Shown: positions 8,002 to 16,966 of the stretch, in pieces
Numbering within the stretch: position 1 is the first letter of the stretch
Layout: the number at the start of each line of letters is the position of its first letter
Assembly: GCF_009707515.1 (NCBI RefSeq)
Contig: NZ_WLYI01000020.1
Span: 1-64,000 of the forward strand
Reading direction: 5' to 3'
Length of the DNA: 64,000 nucleotides
From: Pseudomonas karstica
Lineage (GTDB): Bacteria > Pseudomonadota > Gammaproteobacteria > Pseudomonadales > Pseudomonadaceae
Notes under the pieces: model-generated
Database searches by the model: none
What the model saw: only the letters and a program-made list of their open reading frames with translations
What the model was told of the DNA's origin: nothing
Position numbers and translations under genes: made by a program

Positions 8002-9312
8002 ATGCTCAGATGGTGCTCGCGTTCGATTTTCCTGCAAGTCGTGATAGGCCTGATCCTTGGGGTTATTTGCGGCATGGCCCTTCCCGAATTTTCCTCGCAA
8101 CTCAAACCCTTGGGTGACGGCTTTATCAAGCTGATCAAAATGCTGATTGGCCTGATTGTATTCTGCGTGGTGGTCAGCGGTATTTCGGGCGCCGGCGACT
8201 TGAAAAAAGTCGGGCGCATCGGCCTCAAGTCGGTGATCTACTTTGAAGTGCTGACCACCATTGCCTTGGTGATCGGCCTGATCATGGCCTTCAGTACCGG
8301 GATTGGCACCGGCGCCAATATCCATCTGGAACAGCTGTCTTCGGCCGGCCTTAATGAACTGGCCGACCGCGGCCAGCATATCAAGGGCACCAGCCAATTC
8401 CTGATGGAGCTGATCCCCAACTCGGTGATAGGCGCGTTCGCCGACAATAACGTACTGCAAGTCCTGTTGTTCTCCGTACTGTTCGGCAGCGCCTTGAACC
8501 TGGTGGGCGAAGCGGCCAGCGGTATCTCGCGGCTGATCAATGAACTGAGCCACGTAATCTTCCGCATCATGGGCATGATCGTACGCCTGGCGCCGATTGG
8601 CGTGTTCGGTGCCATCGCCTTCACCACCAGCACCTACGGCCTGGACTCCCTGCAACACCTGGGCAGCCTGGTGGGTTTGTTCTACCTGACCTGCTTCGTT
8701 TTTGTCGGGGTAATCCTGGGACTGGTGATGCGCCTGTCGGGCCTGCGGATGCTGCCGCTGCTCAAGTACCTGCGTGAAGAGTTGTTGATCGTGCTGGGCA
8801 CCGCATCCTCCGATGCGGTGCTGCCACAAATCATGCGTAAACTGGAGCACTTGGGTATTGGCAGTTCCACGGTGGGTTTGGTGATCCCTACAGGTTATTC
8901 GTTCAACCTCGATGGATTTTCGATCTACCTGACCCTGGCCATCGTATTTATCGCCAACGCTACCGGCACACCGCTGTCGATGACCGACTTGCTGACCATC
9001 TTGCTGGTATCGCTGATCACCTCCAAGGGTGCCCACGGAATTCCAGGCTCGGCGCTGGTGATTCTAGCGGCAACGCTGACCGCGATTCCGGCGATTCCGG
9101 TGGTGGGCCTGGTGCTGGTGTTGGCAGTGGACTGGTTCATGGGTATTGGCCGGGCGCTGACCAACCTGATCGGTAATTGCGTGGCCACGGTGGCCATTGC
9201 ACGCTGGGAAAAGGACATTGATATCCAGCGGGCCAACAAGGTGCTGGATGGGCACCAAGGGTATACGTTCCAAGCGAAGAAGCCGGTGCTGCCAGCCCAT
9301 CAGGAGTTCTAA
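8002..9312 (+). CDS. dctA: DctA-type C4-dicarboxylate/cation symporter (DAACS family)
   Basis: 436 residues, the usual length. It belongs to the dicarboxylate/amino acid:cation symporters of the inner membrane, which import succinate, fumarate, malate and related acids. Family marks are the N-terminal LGDGFIKLIKMLIGLIVFCVVVSGI segment, the first hairpin-loop serine-rich motif GTASSDAVLP, the conserved VIPTGYSFNLDGFSIY stretch and the second hairpin loop LITSKGAHGIPGSA. About eight membrane helices can be traced. Pseudomonas have several DctA paralogues; this one is followed by two GntR/FCD regulators rather than dctBD, so its substrate and inducer may differ from the main DctA. Two GGT-N3-ACC sites lie upstream. 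Confidence 0.9.
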   Translation: MLRWCSRSIFLQVVIGLILGVICGMALPEFSSQLKPLGDGFIKLIKMLIGLIVFCVVVSGISGAGDLKKVGRIGLKSVIYFEVLTTIALVIGLIMAFSTGIGTGANIHLEQLSSAGLNELADRGQHIKGTSQFLMELIPNSVIGAFADNNVLQVLLFSVLFGSALNLVGEAASGISRLINELSHVIFRIMGMIVRLAPIGVFGAIAFTTSTYGLDSLQHLGSLVGLFYLTCFVFVGVILGLVMRLSGLRMLPLLKYLREELLIVLGTASSDAVLPQIMRKLEHLGIGSSTVGLVIPTGYSFNLDGFSIYLTLAIVFIANATGTPLSMTDLLTILLVSLITSKGAHGIPGSALVILAATLTAIPAIPVVGLVLVLAVDWFMGIGRALTNLIGNCVATVAIARWEKDIDIQRANKVLDGHQGYTFQAKKPVLPAHQEF

Positions 9313-9323
9313 AAACACTGCCT

Positions 9324-9427
9324 CCTGTAGGAGCGAGCTTGCTCGCGAAAAACTTCAAGACAGCGCGTGTGCCCTGGCTGCCCGCGTTATCGTTGACGAT
9401 CTTCGCGAGCAAGCTAGCTCCTACAGG
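9324..9427. repeat. REPIN: pair of inverted REP sequences
   Basis: TGTAGGAGCGAGCTTGCTCG near 9327 and its inverse, CGCGAGCAAGCTAGCTCCTA, ending near 9425 enclose about 55 bases. Each arm can fold by itself (GCGAGC/GCTCGC), and the two arms can pair with each other. This is the classic REP doublet of P. fluorescens. It separates dctA from the first GntR gene. A second copy lies at 52589-52688 and shares part of the loop (CGCG-T/C-TATCGTT-G/A-ACG). Confidence 0.92.
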
Positions 9428-9453
9428 GGTTACTTATATTCAAGGAGCCTGAC

Positions 9454-10158
9454 GTGATCACCTCGTCAACCGTCGTCAATTCAGTGGTAGAAAAGCTGCG
9501 CGCCGCCCTGGCTAAAGGGCAATGGCGGCGCGGTGAAATGCTGCCCGGGCAACGCGAGTTGGCCGAGCAATTGGGTATCAGCCGTCCGAGCCTGCGAGAA
9601 GCCGTCATCGTGCTCGAAACCCTGGGCCTCGTACGTTCCATGCCGGGCAAAGGCGTGGTCGTACTGGAAGCGACACTGAGCGAACCCCAGCCCCAAGACA
9701 GCGCCGTGGCCGCGGCCAGCCTCGAAGACATCCTGCAACTGCGCTACACCCTGGAGCCGTTTATCGTCGGCCTGGTAGCCCAATCCATCAACAGCAAGGA
9801 AGTCGGTCAATTACGCCTGACCCTGATGGACATGCGCGAGGCGCTGGAAGCCAACGACAGCGAAGCCGGGATGAACGCCTACATCGCCTTCCACGAAGAG
9901 CTCTTCGCCCTGACCTCCAACCCGATCTTCCAGAACGTGGTGCAACAGACCAGCAATGCCCTCAAGCAGAGCGCCCAGGTGCTGCGCAACTCTCCCGAGC
10001 ACCTGGCGGAACGCCTGCAGGAAAACGAAGCCGTGGTGCGCGCCATCCGCAACAAGAACAGCGCCCTGGCCAGTGCCGAAATGCGCCGACATATCCTCCA
10101 GGAAGGCCTGCGCATGGGCATCGCCTTGAACATCCCGGACGATCACCTGGGCAGCTGA
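9454..10158 (+). CDS. GntR-family regulator, FadR/FCD type (1)
   Basis: 234 residues. The N-terminal winged helix (about 1-72) has the GntR signature: RRGEMLPGQRELAEQLGISRPSLREAVIVLETLGLV...GKGVVV. The C-terminal helical FCD domain (about 85-225) carries metal-ligand candidates typical of the subfamily, such as the FHEELFALTSNPIF segment and the late histidine in RRHILQE. Such proteins repress transport or catabolic genes until an organic acid binds. Lying directly after dctA, it is the natural candidate to read the GGT-N3-ACC sites upstream of that gene. GTG start at 9454 is supported by AAGGAG. It is followed after 18 bases by a second regulator of the same family. Confidence 0.88.
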   Translation: MITSSTVVNSVVEKLRAALAKGQWRRGEMLPGQRELAEQLGISRPSLREAVIVLETLGLVRSMPGKGVVVLEATLSEPQPQDSAVAAASLEDILQLRYTLEPFIVGLVAQSINSKEVGQLRLTLMDMREALEANDSEAGMNAYIAFHEELFALTSNPIFQNVVQQTSNALKQSAQVLRNSPEHLAERLQENEAVVRAIRNKNSALASAEMRRHILQEGLRMGIALNIPDDHLGS

Positions 10159-10176
10159 CTTTTTTGGAGACCTGCC

Positions 10177-10875
10177 ATGACCGCTTACGCTCTGCAACGC
10201 AATGCCGTCGTCACCACCCTGGCGCCGATGCGCCTGGTGGCCGGCAAAAAACTGTCAGCGAACGATATCTACCCACGACTGTTCGATGCCATTCTCGAAC
10301 AACGCATCGCCCCGGCCAGCCGCTTTACCGAAGAGAGCCTGGGGCAGAGCTTTGGCGCCAGCCGCAGCGTGATTCGCCGGGTATTGGCGCGCTTGTCCCA
10401 TCAACAGGTGATTATCTTGCGGCCCAACCATCGGGCCCAGGTGGCAGCACCGGATGCCCGGCAGGTACGCGATATCCTGGAAGCCCGGCGACTGACGGAA
10501 ACCACCGTGGTGCAACTGGCTTGCGCTCAGGCAAAGCCTGCCCAGGTGTGCCAACTGCGGGAACTGATTGCCCGGGAACGGGAATGCATCGAGCGTGACC
10601 AGCGTGGCGCGGCGATTCGCCTTGCCGGTGAGTTTCACCTGCAACTGGCAGCCATCGCGGGTAATGCGCCGCTGGCGCAGTTTCTCAATAGCCTGGTGCC
10701 GCTGACGTCGTTGATCATTGCGCAGCAGTATGAGGTACAAGCCTGCACGTATTGCGCCTGGCAGGAGCATCTGGGGATTGTGGAGGCGGTGGAGCGTGGG
10801 GATGTGGACAGTGCGGTAGGCCTGATGACCCGGCACCTGGATCACCTGGAGGCCAAGTTGCTCAGTGCACCATGA
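10177..10875 (+). CDS. GntR-family regulator, FCD type (2)
   Basis: 232 residues. A winged-helix domain (about 28-95: YPRLFDAILEQRIAPASRFTEESLGQSFGASRSVIRRVLARLSHQQVI) precedes an FCD domain (about 100-230) with DILEARRLTETTVVQLA, LAGEFHLQLAAIAGN, and the metal-site type histidines in WQEHLGIVEAVERGD and LMTRHLDHLE. It is in tandem with the preceding GntR gene, 18 bases apart with TTTTTGGAG upstream, and the two proteins are only distantly alike (this one carries a 27-residue N-terminal extension and SRSVIRRVLARL instead of SRPSLREAVIVL in the recognition region), so this is not a recent duplication. Targets unknown; the local dctA or a distant catabolic locus are both possible. Confidence 0.85.
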   Translation: MTAYALQRNAVVTTLAPMRLVAGKKLSANDIYPRLFDAILEQRIAPASRFTEESLGQSFGASRSVIRRVLARLSHQQVIILRPNHRAQVAAPDARQVRDILEARRLTETTVVQLACAQAKPAQVCQLRELIARERECIERDQRGAAIRLAGEFHLQLAAIAGNAPLAQFLNSLVPLTSLIIAQQYEVQACTYCAWQEHLGIVEAVERGDVDSAVGLMTRHLDHLEAKLLSAP

Positions 10876-10878
10876 CGG

Positions 10879-10922
10879 GTGACGCAGAGCGTCACGGGAT
10901 GCATGCCCATGCAGAGCATGGG
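10879..10922. repeat. Twin-hairpin intergenic repeat
   Basis: Two adjacent perfect hairpins are seen: GTGACGCAGAGCGTCAC at 10879-10895 and CCCATGCAGAGCATGGG at 10906-10922, joined by GGGATGCATG. The same twin-hairpin unit with GCAGAGC loops is, from memory, common between genes in fluorescent pseudomonads. It lies just after the second GntR gene. Confidence 0.75.
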
Positions 10923-10944
10923 AACGATCTTTTCGAGCCCAACA

Positions 10945-10980
10945 AAAAGCCCCGTATCTTGCGATACGGGGCTTTTGTTT
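10945..10980. terminator. Bidirectional rho-independent terminator
   Basis: The stem AAAAGCCCCGTATC / GATACGGGGCTTTT with a TTGC loop is flanked by A and T tracts, so it can stop transcription from the GntR genes on one strand and gdhB on the other. Confidence 0.9.
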
Positions 10981-10999
10981 TAACGCTCCAGCAGGCCGG

Positions 11000-13900
11000 T
11001 TACAGCACCGACTGACCGCTCAACGCCAGGTCCAGCAGTTCACGGTTGGCCACCGCGTACATGGCGTAGTCCGTGCCGAGCGCAGCACGAATTTCCACCA
11101 TCATTGCGCGCCAGCGATCGGCCATGTCCTTGTGCTGTTCAATCCACAGGGCCACGCGGGCTTCCATGTCTTGTGGCGCGTCGGCCATTTGCAGTACGGA
11201 AATGGTGATCGCCCGTTGCTGCCAATCCACGTCGTCGCGGAAGGCTTCACGGGCCTGGGCCTGCCAGTTATTGGCCACAGGCAGATCGCTGATCTGCTGC
11301 AGGTACCACGGCAAGTCCAGGGCACTGCCAACGGCAAAGTAAGCCCTGGCCACTTCAGCCGCGTCATGCCCGGTGACATCAGCGGCTTCGATGATCGGCA
11401 GCAAGGTGTACAGGTGGGTAGTGCCTGCAACCATGCGCGCCAACAACTCCGGCACGCCCGCTTCGGTGTAGGCCTGATAACGTTTCTGCCAGCCGACCCG
11501 TGTCGGGCCTTCCAGCAGTTCGTCGAGCTTGAGGCCCAACGCTGCGAGATGCGGACCGAAGTGCGCAGTATCACGCCCGGCATCCTGCTCGTTACGACGG
11601 CTGCGCAGGAACCAGCGCGTGGCACGGCGACCCAGGCGCATCAGCTCATCCATCAGCTCCAGTTGCACCTGAGCGGAGACCTGGTGATCCAGGGCTTCGA
11701 TCTGGCGGAACCAGTGCGGGAGGTGGAAAATATCCCGCACAATCACATAGGCACCGGCGACGTTCGCCGGGCTCATGCCCGTGGACTCTTTCAAGCGCTG
11801 AACAAAAGTGATGCCCATGTGGTTGACCAGATCGTTGGCGATCTGGGTGCTGACGATCTCGCGCTTGAGACGATGACGACGCATGGCCTCGGAGAACTTG
11901 GCCACCAGGCTCGGTGGGAACGCAGTCTCCATGTCACGGGTCAGGTAGTCGTCATCCGGTACCAAGGACTTGAGCAAGGCTTCCTTGAGGTCGATCTTGC
12001 TGTACGAGATCAATACCGACAGTTCCGGACGGGTCAGGCCCTTGCCAGTCGCGGCGCGCTCAGTGAGCTGCTCCTCGGTCGGCAGGTACTCGATGGCACG
12101 GTCCAGCTTGCCACGGCCTTCCAGGTCGCTCATCAGGCGCTTGTACTCGGCAGCACGCTCATAGGCACGGCGCGCAGCCAGGGACAGGGCCTGGGTCTGC
12201 TTGTAGTTGTTGCCCAACACCAGGCTGCCGACTTCGTCGGTCATGCTCGCCAACAACTGGTTGCGTTGCTTGTCGGTCATGTCACCGGCCTGCACCACTT
12301 CGTTGAGCAGGATCTTGATGTTCACTTCATGGTCGGAGCAGTCCACGCCACCGGCATTGTCGATGAAGTCGGTGTTGGAGCCGCCGCCATTGAGGCCGAA
12401 CTCCACACGACCCAGCTGGGTCATGCCGAGGTTGCCGCCCTCGCCGACCACCTTGCAGCGCAGTTCGTTGCCGTTGACGCGCAGGGCGTCGTTGGCCTTG
12501 TCGCCGACATCGGCATGGCTTTCAGTGCTGGCCTTGACGTAGGTACCGATACCGCCGTTCCACAACAGGTCCACCGGTGCCTTGAGCAAGGCATTCAGCA
12601 GCTCGGTCGGGGTCAGCTTGTCAGCCTGGATGTCGAAGCATTCTTTCATCTGTGGCGAGATGGCGATGCTCTTCGCGCTGCGCGAGAAAATACCGCCGCC
12701 TTCGGACATGATGCTGGTGTCGTAGTCGGTCCAGGCCGAGCGCGGCAGATCGAACAGGCGCTGACGCTCGACGAAGCTGGTGGCCGGGTTCGGGTTCGGA
12801 TCGATGAAGATATGCAGGTGGTTGAAGGCCGCGACCAGTTGCAACTGGTCGGACATCAACAAGCCATTGCCGAACACGTCACCGGCCATATCGCCGACGC
12901 CGACCACGGTGATGCTGTCTTCCTGGACGTTGATGCCGCGCTCACGGAAGTGACGCTGCACACCCACCCACGCGCCCTTGGCGGTAATACCCATTTTCTT
13001 GTGGTCGTAACCGGCGGAACCACCGGACGCAAACGCATCGCCCAGCCAAAAGCCGTAGTCGATAGCGATGCCGTTGGCGATGTCAGAGAAGGTTGCCGTG
13101 CCTTTGTCCGCCGCCACTACCAGGTACGGGTCATCATCGTCGTGGCGTACCACGTTCAATGGCGGTACCAGGGAGCCGTCCTTCAGGTTGTCGGTGATGT
13201 CCAGCAGGCCGGAAATGAAGATGCGGTAGCAGGCGATGCCCTCGGCCGCGATCTCGTCGCGGCTGCCGCCCAATGGCAGGCGACGGGGCAGGAAGCCGCC
13301 CTTGGCGCCCACGGGCACGATCACCGAGTTCTTCACTTGCTGGGCTTTTACCAGGCCCAGGACTTCGGTGCGGAAGTCTTCTTCACGGTCGGACCAGCGC
13401 AGGCCGCCACGGGCGACGGTGCCAAAGCGCAGGTGTACGCCTTCAACCCGTGGCGAATAGACGAAGATCTCAAACTTCGGTACTGGCTTTGGCAGCTCAG
13501 GGATCGCGTGCGGGTTGAACTTGAAGCTGAAGTACGACTTGTTCTGACCGTTGGCGTCAGCCTGATAGAAGTTGGTACGCAGGGTGGCCTTGATCAGGTC
13601 GAGGTAGCGACGCAGGATGCGGTCTTCGTTGAGCACCTGAACGTCGTCCAGGGCTGTCAGGATCGCCTGTTCCAGACGTTGCTGCTTGTCTTCCAGGTCG
13701 TCACTGGTGAGCTTGCGCGCCAGGTAGAAGCGGGTCTTGAACAACCGGGTCAACTCGCGAGCGATGTCGGTGTGGTTGTTCAGGGTGCTGGCGATGTACC
13801 CCAGGTCGAAGCCCAGGCGGATCTGCTTCAAGTAACGGGCGTAGGCACGCAGCAGTGCAACGTCGCGCCATGGCAGGCCGGCAGTCAGCACCAGGCGGTT

Positions 13901-15859
13901 AAATGCATCGTTCTCGGCGTCGCCGTTGACGATGTGCACGAACGCGTCTTGCAGCGTGTCGTTAAGCTGCTGGATGTCGAGGTTCAGGCCTTCGGCGGCG
14001 GTGAACGCGAAGTCATGGATCCAGAACTCGCGCCCATTGGCGTGACGCAGGCGGTACGGGAACTCACCCAGCACGCGCAGGCCAAGGTTCTCCAGGATCG
14101 GCAACACATCGGACAACGCCAGCGGCGTGTCAGCGTGATAGAGCTTGCAGTGCAACTCTTGCTGGCCAGTCACGTGACCCAGCGGCTGGTAGAAACTCAT
14201 CACCAGCGGCTTGGCTTCGGTCAGGTTCAACAGGTGCTGCATATCGACCACGGCCGAATGCGCAGCGAAACGCTCGCGGTAGCCGGCCGGGAAACCTTTC
14301 GGGAAGTCCGCCAGCACGTTGGTGCCGTGGGCTTCGCCGAAGCTTTCGACAACCAGGTTGGCGTAGTCGTCCTGCCAGCTGCGGCAGGCCTGTACCACTT
14401 CTTTTTCCAGCAGCAGCGGGTCGATGTCCAGGCGGTTCTTCGGGTCGACCCGCAGAATCAGTTGCACACGGGCCAGCACGGATTCGGAGAAGAAGGTCCA
14501 GAACTCGCAGTCCGAGGCTTTCAGGCGATCCATCAGCACTTGCTGGATCTTCTGGCGTACTTCGGTGGAGTAGATGTCACGCGGCACGTAGGCCAGGCAG
14601 TAGCAGAAACGCCCGTAAGGGTCTTTGCGCAGGAACACACGGATCTTGTTGCGTTCCTGGATCTGCACGATGGACATCACGGTGCTGAAGAGCTCGTCCA
14701 CCGGGGTCTGGAACAGGTCGTCGCGAGGCAGTACCTCAACGACTTGAGCAAGCTCCTTGCCCAGGTGCGCCTTGGCCTGGAAGCCCGAACGGCGTTCGAC
14801 TTCCGCAACCTTGCGGCGGATGTAGGGGATCACTCGCACGCTCTCGCCGTACACCGAAGAGGTGTAGAGGCCCATGAAGCGGCATTCCTTGATGACCTTG
14901 CCGTCGGCATCGATCTGGCGGATCGACACGTAGTCCGGGTAGGCCGGACGGTGTACGCGGCTCGGGTGCGCAGCCTTGGCGAACGACAGCACGGTCGGTT
15001 CACGCAGGTAGGCCACGGCGTAGTCTTCGATGCGCAGGTCTTCGGCGGTGAGACCGGCCCGCAGCAATTTGGTCAGGCCGAGGAAGGAGCTGGCGTCATA
15101 TTCGATATGACCGCCGTCCGGCTCGTCACGTACCACAAATTCTTCATAACCAAGGAAGGTGAAGTGATTGCCCACCAACCATTCCAGGAAGCTCTTGATC
15201 TCGGCCTGTTCTTCACCGTCGATGCTGAACTGGCTGGTGTCGATACCGGCCAGCAGGTCCTGGACCTTGGCTTTCATCGGCTCGAAATCGGCGACAGCTA
15301 CGCGCACTTCGCCCAATACCTGCTCGAGTTCCTTGCTCAGGACATTCAGTTCGGCGGTGTTGGCACAGCGGTCGATTTCCAGGTACATCAGCGACTCTTG
15401 CTCAATACCCTCGCCAGGGGTGCCCTTGGGCAGAACTTCCAGCAACTCGCCCTTCTTGCCACGGCGTACGCTGAGCACGGTGGTTTGCAGGGTGTGGATG
15501 CTATAGCCACGGCGGTTCAGTTCGGTACGCACCGAGTCCACCAGGAATGGCAGATCGTGGTGCAGCACTTCGACCGCGGTATGGGTCGACTGCCAGCCAT
15601 GACGTTCGTAATCGGGGTTGTAGACCCGCACCTGCGGCTGGGTGTGATCAAAGCGCTCAAGCAGGCGCCACGCAGACAGAGTGCAACCGGCCAGGTCGGA
15701 CAGGCGACGCTGGGTCAGTTCATCCAGGGAAATGATGCCGAAGAATTGCTCAGCGAACAGCGCCACTTGTGGCAGTGCCTGTTCACTGATGTGCTGCGCC
15801 AGTGCTGCTTGCAGTTGATGCTGGAAGTCGGCTTTGCTGGCTGCGGTGAAGAACGCCAT
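11000..15859 (-). CDS. gdhB: NAD-specific glutamate dehydrogenase, 180-kDa class
   Basis: 1619 residues, matching the large L-GDH class known from Streptomyces and Pseudomonas aeruginosa (about 1620 residues), which oxidises glutamate to 2-oxoglutarate and ammonia with NAD and is mainly catabolic. A long N-terminal region with ACT-like regulatory segments (about 1-700) precedes the catalytic core. In the core NSVIVPVGAKGGF carries the catalytic-type lysine, and VGVGDMAGDVFGNGLL is the dinucleotide-binding turn. Conserved runs include LRWSDREEDFRTEVLGLVKAQ, NPNPATSFVERQRLF and VNIKILLNEVV. A helical C-terminal domain ends the protein. It is monocistronic and closed by a strong terminator. In P. 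aeruginosa the homologue is arginine-inducible through ArgR; I did not identify an ArgR box here. Confidence 0.96.
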   Translation of the reverse strand: MAFFTAASKADFQHQLQAALAQHISEQALPQVALFAEQFFGIISLDELTQRRLSDLAGCTLSAWRLLERFDHTQPQVRVYNPDYERHGWQSTHTAVEVLHHDLPFLVDSVRTELNRRGYSIHTLQTTVLSVRRGKKGELLEVLPKGTPGEGIEQESLMYLEIDRCANTAELNVLSKELEQVLGEVRVAVADFEPMKAKVQDLLAGIDTSQFSIDGEEQAEIKSFLEWLVGNHFTFLGYEEFVVRDEPDGGHIEYDASSFLGLTKLLRAGLTAEDLRIEDYAVAYLREPTVLSFAKAAHPSRVHRPAYPDYVSIRQIDADGKVIKECRFMGLYTSSVYGESVRVIPYIRRKVAEVERRSGFQAKAHLGKELAQVVEVLPRDDLFQTPVDELFSTVMSIVQIQERNKIRVFLRKDPYGRFCYCLAYVPRDIYSTEVRQKIQQVLMDRLKASDCEFWTFFSESVLARVQLILRVDPKNRLDIDPLLLEKEVVQACRSWQDDYANLVVESFGEAHGTNVLADFPKGFPAGYRERFAAHSAVVDMQHLLNLTEAKPLVMSFYQPLGHVTGQQELHCKLYHADTPLALSDVLPILENLGLRVLGEFPYRLRHANGREFWIHDFAFTAAEGLNLDIQQLNDTLQDAFVHIVNGDAENDAFNRLVLTAGLPWRDVALLRAYARYLKQIRLGFDLGYIASTLNNHTDIARELTRLFKTRFYLARKLTSDDLEDKQQRLEQAILTALDDVQVLNEDRILRRYLDLIKATLRTNFYQADANGQNKSYFSFKFNPHAIPELPKPVPKFEIFVYSPRVEGVHLRFGTVARGGLRWSDREEDFRTEVLGLVKAQQVKNSVIVPVGAKGGFLPRRLPLGGSRDEIAAEGIACYRIFISGLLDITDNLKDGSLVPPLNVVRHDDDDPYLVVAADKGTATFSDIANGIAIDYGFWLGDAFASGGSAGYDHKKMGITAKGAWVGVQRHFRERGINVQEDSITVVGVGDMAGDVFGNGLLMSDQLQLVAAFNHLHIFIDPNPNPATSFVERQRLFDLPRSAWTDYDTSIMSEGGGIFSRSAKSIAISPQMKECFDIQADKLTPTELLNALLKAPVDLLWNGGIGTYVKASTESHADVGDKANDALRVNGNELRCKVVGEGGNLGMTQLGRVEFGLNGGGSNTDFIDNAGGVDCSDHEVNIKILLNEVVQAGDMTDKQRNQLLASMTDEVGSLVLGNNYKQTQALSLAARRAYERAAEYKRLMSDLEGRGKLDRAIEYLPTEEQLTERAATGKGLTRPELSVLISYSKIDLKEALLKSLVPDDDYLTRDMETAFPPSLVAKFSEAMRRHRLKREIVSTQIANDLVNHMGITFVQRLKESTGMSPANVAGAYVIVRDIFHLPHWFRQIEALDHQVSAQVQLELMDELMRLGRRATRWFLRSRRNEQDAGRDTAHFGPHLAALGLKLDELLEGPTRVGWQKRYQAYTEAGVPELLARMVAGTTHLYTLLPIIEAADVTGHDAAEVARAYFAVGSALDLPWYLQQISDLPVANNWQAQAREAFRDDVDWQQRAITISVLQMADAPQDMEARVALWIEQHKDMADRWRAMMVEIRAALGTDYAMYAVANRELLDLALSGQSVL

Positions 15860-16326
15860 CTGTGGTACTCCGCTTGGGCTTGTTATTGATGGAAGCGTCG
15901 CGTGTTATCCCCTTGCGGGGAAGCCGTCAGCTCTGTTCGGGGTCTACCATAACGAATTCAGAGTGACAGGTGGGTGAAGCTGAACAAGGCAGTAAGGTCA
16001 CATACAATTTCATAAGATGTGCACCATGCAGGGCGACGATACGACGGGCAGGTCAGGCTCCCGGCAGCGGCACATCCGTTGCGCAGCTTAACGAGTGTAG
16101 GAACGCCGCTGCTTGCGACGCTGCGACATATTCGGTCATCGGCACGCTGCAGGCCGGTTGCGACTTGGACAACCTGCCACTTACGAGTAGATTCACGCCC
16201 TCCAGGCACCGAAAATGACCAAGATGCCCACCCGAGTCATGCCCGACCTCTGACACAGACTGAAGCACAAAATTCGCCGTAATGGCACAATTGCCCCGCT
16301 GCGCCCTCCCCCACACAGGATTTGAC
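15860..16326. other. 467-bp gene-free region upstream of gdhB
   Basis: Between the gdhB start and the next gene on the opposite strand. It must hold the gdhB promoter and that of the small downstream gene. A short GC hairpin (CCCCTTGCGGGG) occurs near 15910. Short open frames here have no Shine-Dalgarno and no recognisable product, so I call none of them. Confidence 0.6.
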
Positions 16327-16680
16327 ATGCAACTGACCACCGCCCACCTGATCGTCAACCCATGCGATGACGAAGAAGACAACATGGCCATGCTCTGCTG
16401 CCACGGTGACAAAGGCGAGATGTTCATGCTGACCCGTTACCCCGATGAGGGCGAGGTGGAGCTCACCTGGGATTATGAACCCTCGACCTTGAACGGGCTG
16501 AAGGTCACCCTGAGTGCCACGCGCCTGCTGGTGGAGATTGCGGCAGCGGATGCGGATGCGTTGGGGGGCAGTGATCATTTGGCGATCACTCACGGCACCG
16601 CCGAGTCGGATTTGGCCGAGGTGGAAGAGACCTTGCAGAACATTCTCAAGGGCACCGGTACTTACATCAGCGAACTGTGA
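16327..16680 (+). CDS. Conserved small acidic protein of unknown function
   Basis: 117 residues, cytoplasmic, with no signal peptide or membrane helix. It is rich in Asp and Glu (VNPCDDEEDNM, YPDEGEVELTWDYEP, ESDLAEVEETLQNIL) and has alternating beta-like segments. I do not recognise a family. ATG 16327 was chosen because ACAGGA stands nine bases before it and codon use is good from there; an earlier in-frame ATG at 16282 lacks a ribosome-binding site. It stands alone between gdhB and the moxR-bat operon, separated from the latter by a repeat-bearing gap. Confidence 0.7.
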   Translation: MQLTTAHLIVNPCDDEEDNMAMLCCHGDKGEMFMLTRYPDEGEVELTWDYEPSTLNGLKVTLSATRLLVEIAAADADALGGSDHLAITHGTAESDLAEVEETLQNILKGTGTYISEL

Positions 16681-16729
16681 TCTTGTAGATGAGGGCTGCA
16701 GGACCGCCGCCGGGGGCCGCTTCGCAGCC

Positions 16730-16830
16730 CATCGCAGCCTCGTGCCTCGACAGCGGCTACACTCCCATGCAGCCTTGTGCCTCGATAGCGGCTGTACCCC
16801 ATCGCAGCCTCCTACCTTGGCAACGGCTAC
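16730..16830. repeat. Degenerate tandem array related to the 50-bp repeat
   Basis: Three units begin at about 16730, 16766 and 16800 (period 34-36 bases), each reading roughly CATCGCAGCC-TCGTGCCTCGACAGCGGCTAC. The first is nearly identical to the right half of the dispersed 50-base repeat; the second and third have decayed progressively (CTCGATAGCGGCTGT; TACCTTGGCAACGGCTAC). The left hairpin half is absent. Confidence 0.8.
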
Positions 16831-16966
16831 GGATAATTCCCACAAAATCCAAAAAATACCCCCAGCGCCGTTAGTCGCCAGCCCCCCCAATGCATTAAAG
16901 TAAGGCCCCCAGGCTGAGGTGTTTTTTGCATAGCACCCTGGCTCACCTTTCCAGGAACCGTCATCG

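Noticed and set aside
7885..9036. Long minus-strand open frame opposite dctA
   Set aside because: Composition is dominated by Gln, His, Asp and Gly, typical of the reverse complement of a membrane protein; dctA on the plus strand is certain.
11132..15889. 1585-codon plus-strand open frame opposite gdhB
   Set aside because: A striking length, but it arises from the high third-position GC of gdhB; no domain is recognisable and gdhB fits family length and motifs throughout.
15970..16218. Short open frame upstream of the small acidic protein gene
   Set aside because: No ribosome-binding site, atypical codon use and no recognisable product.
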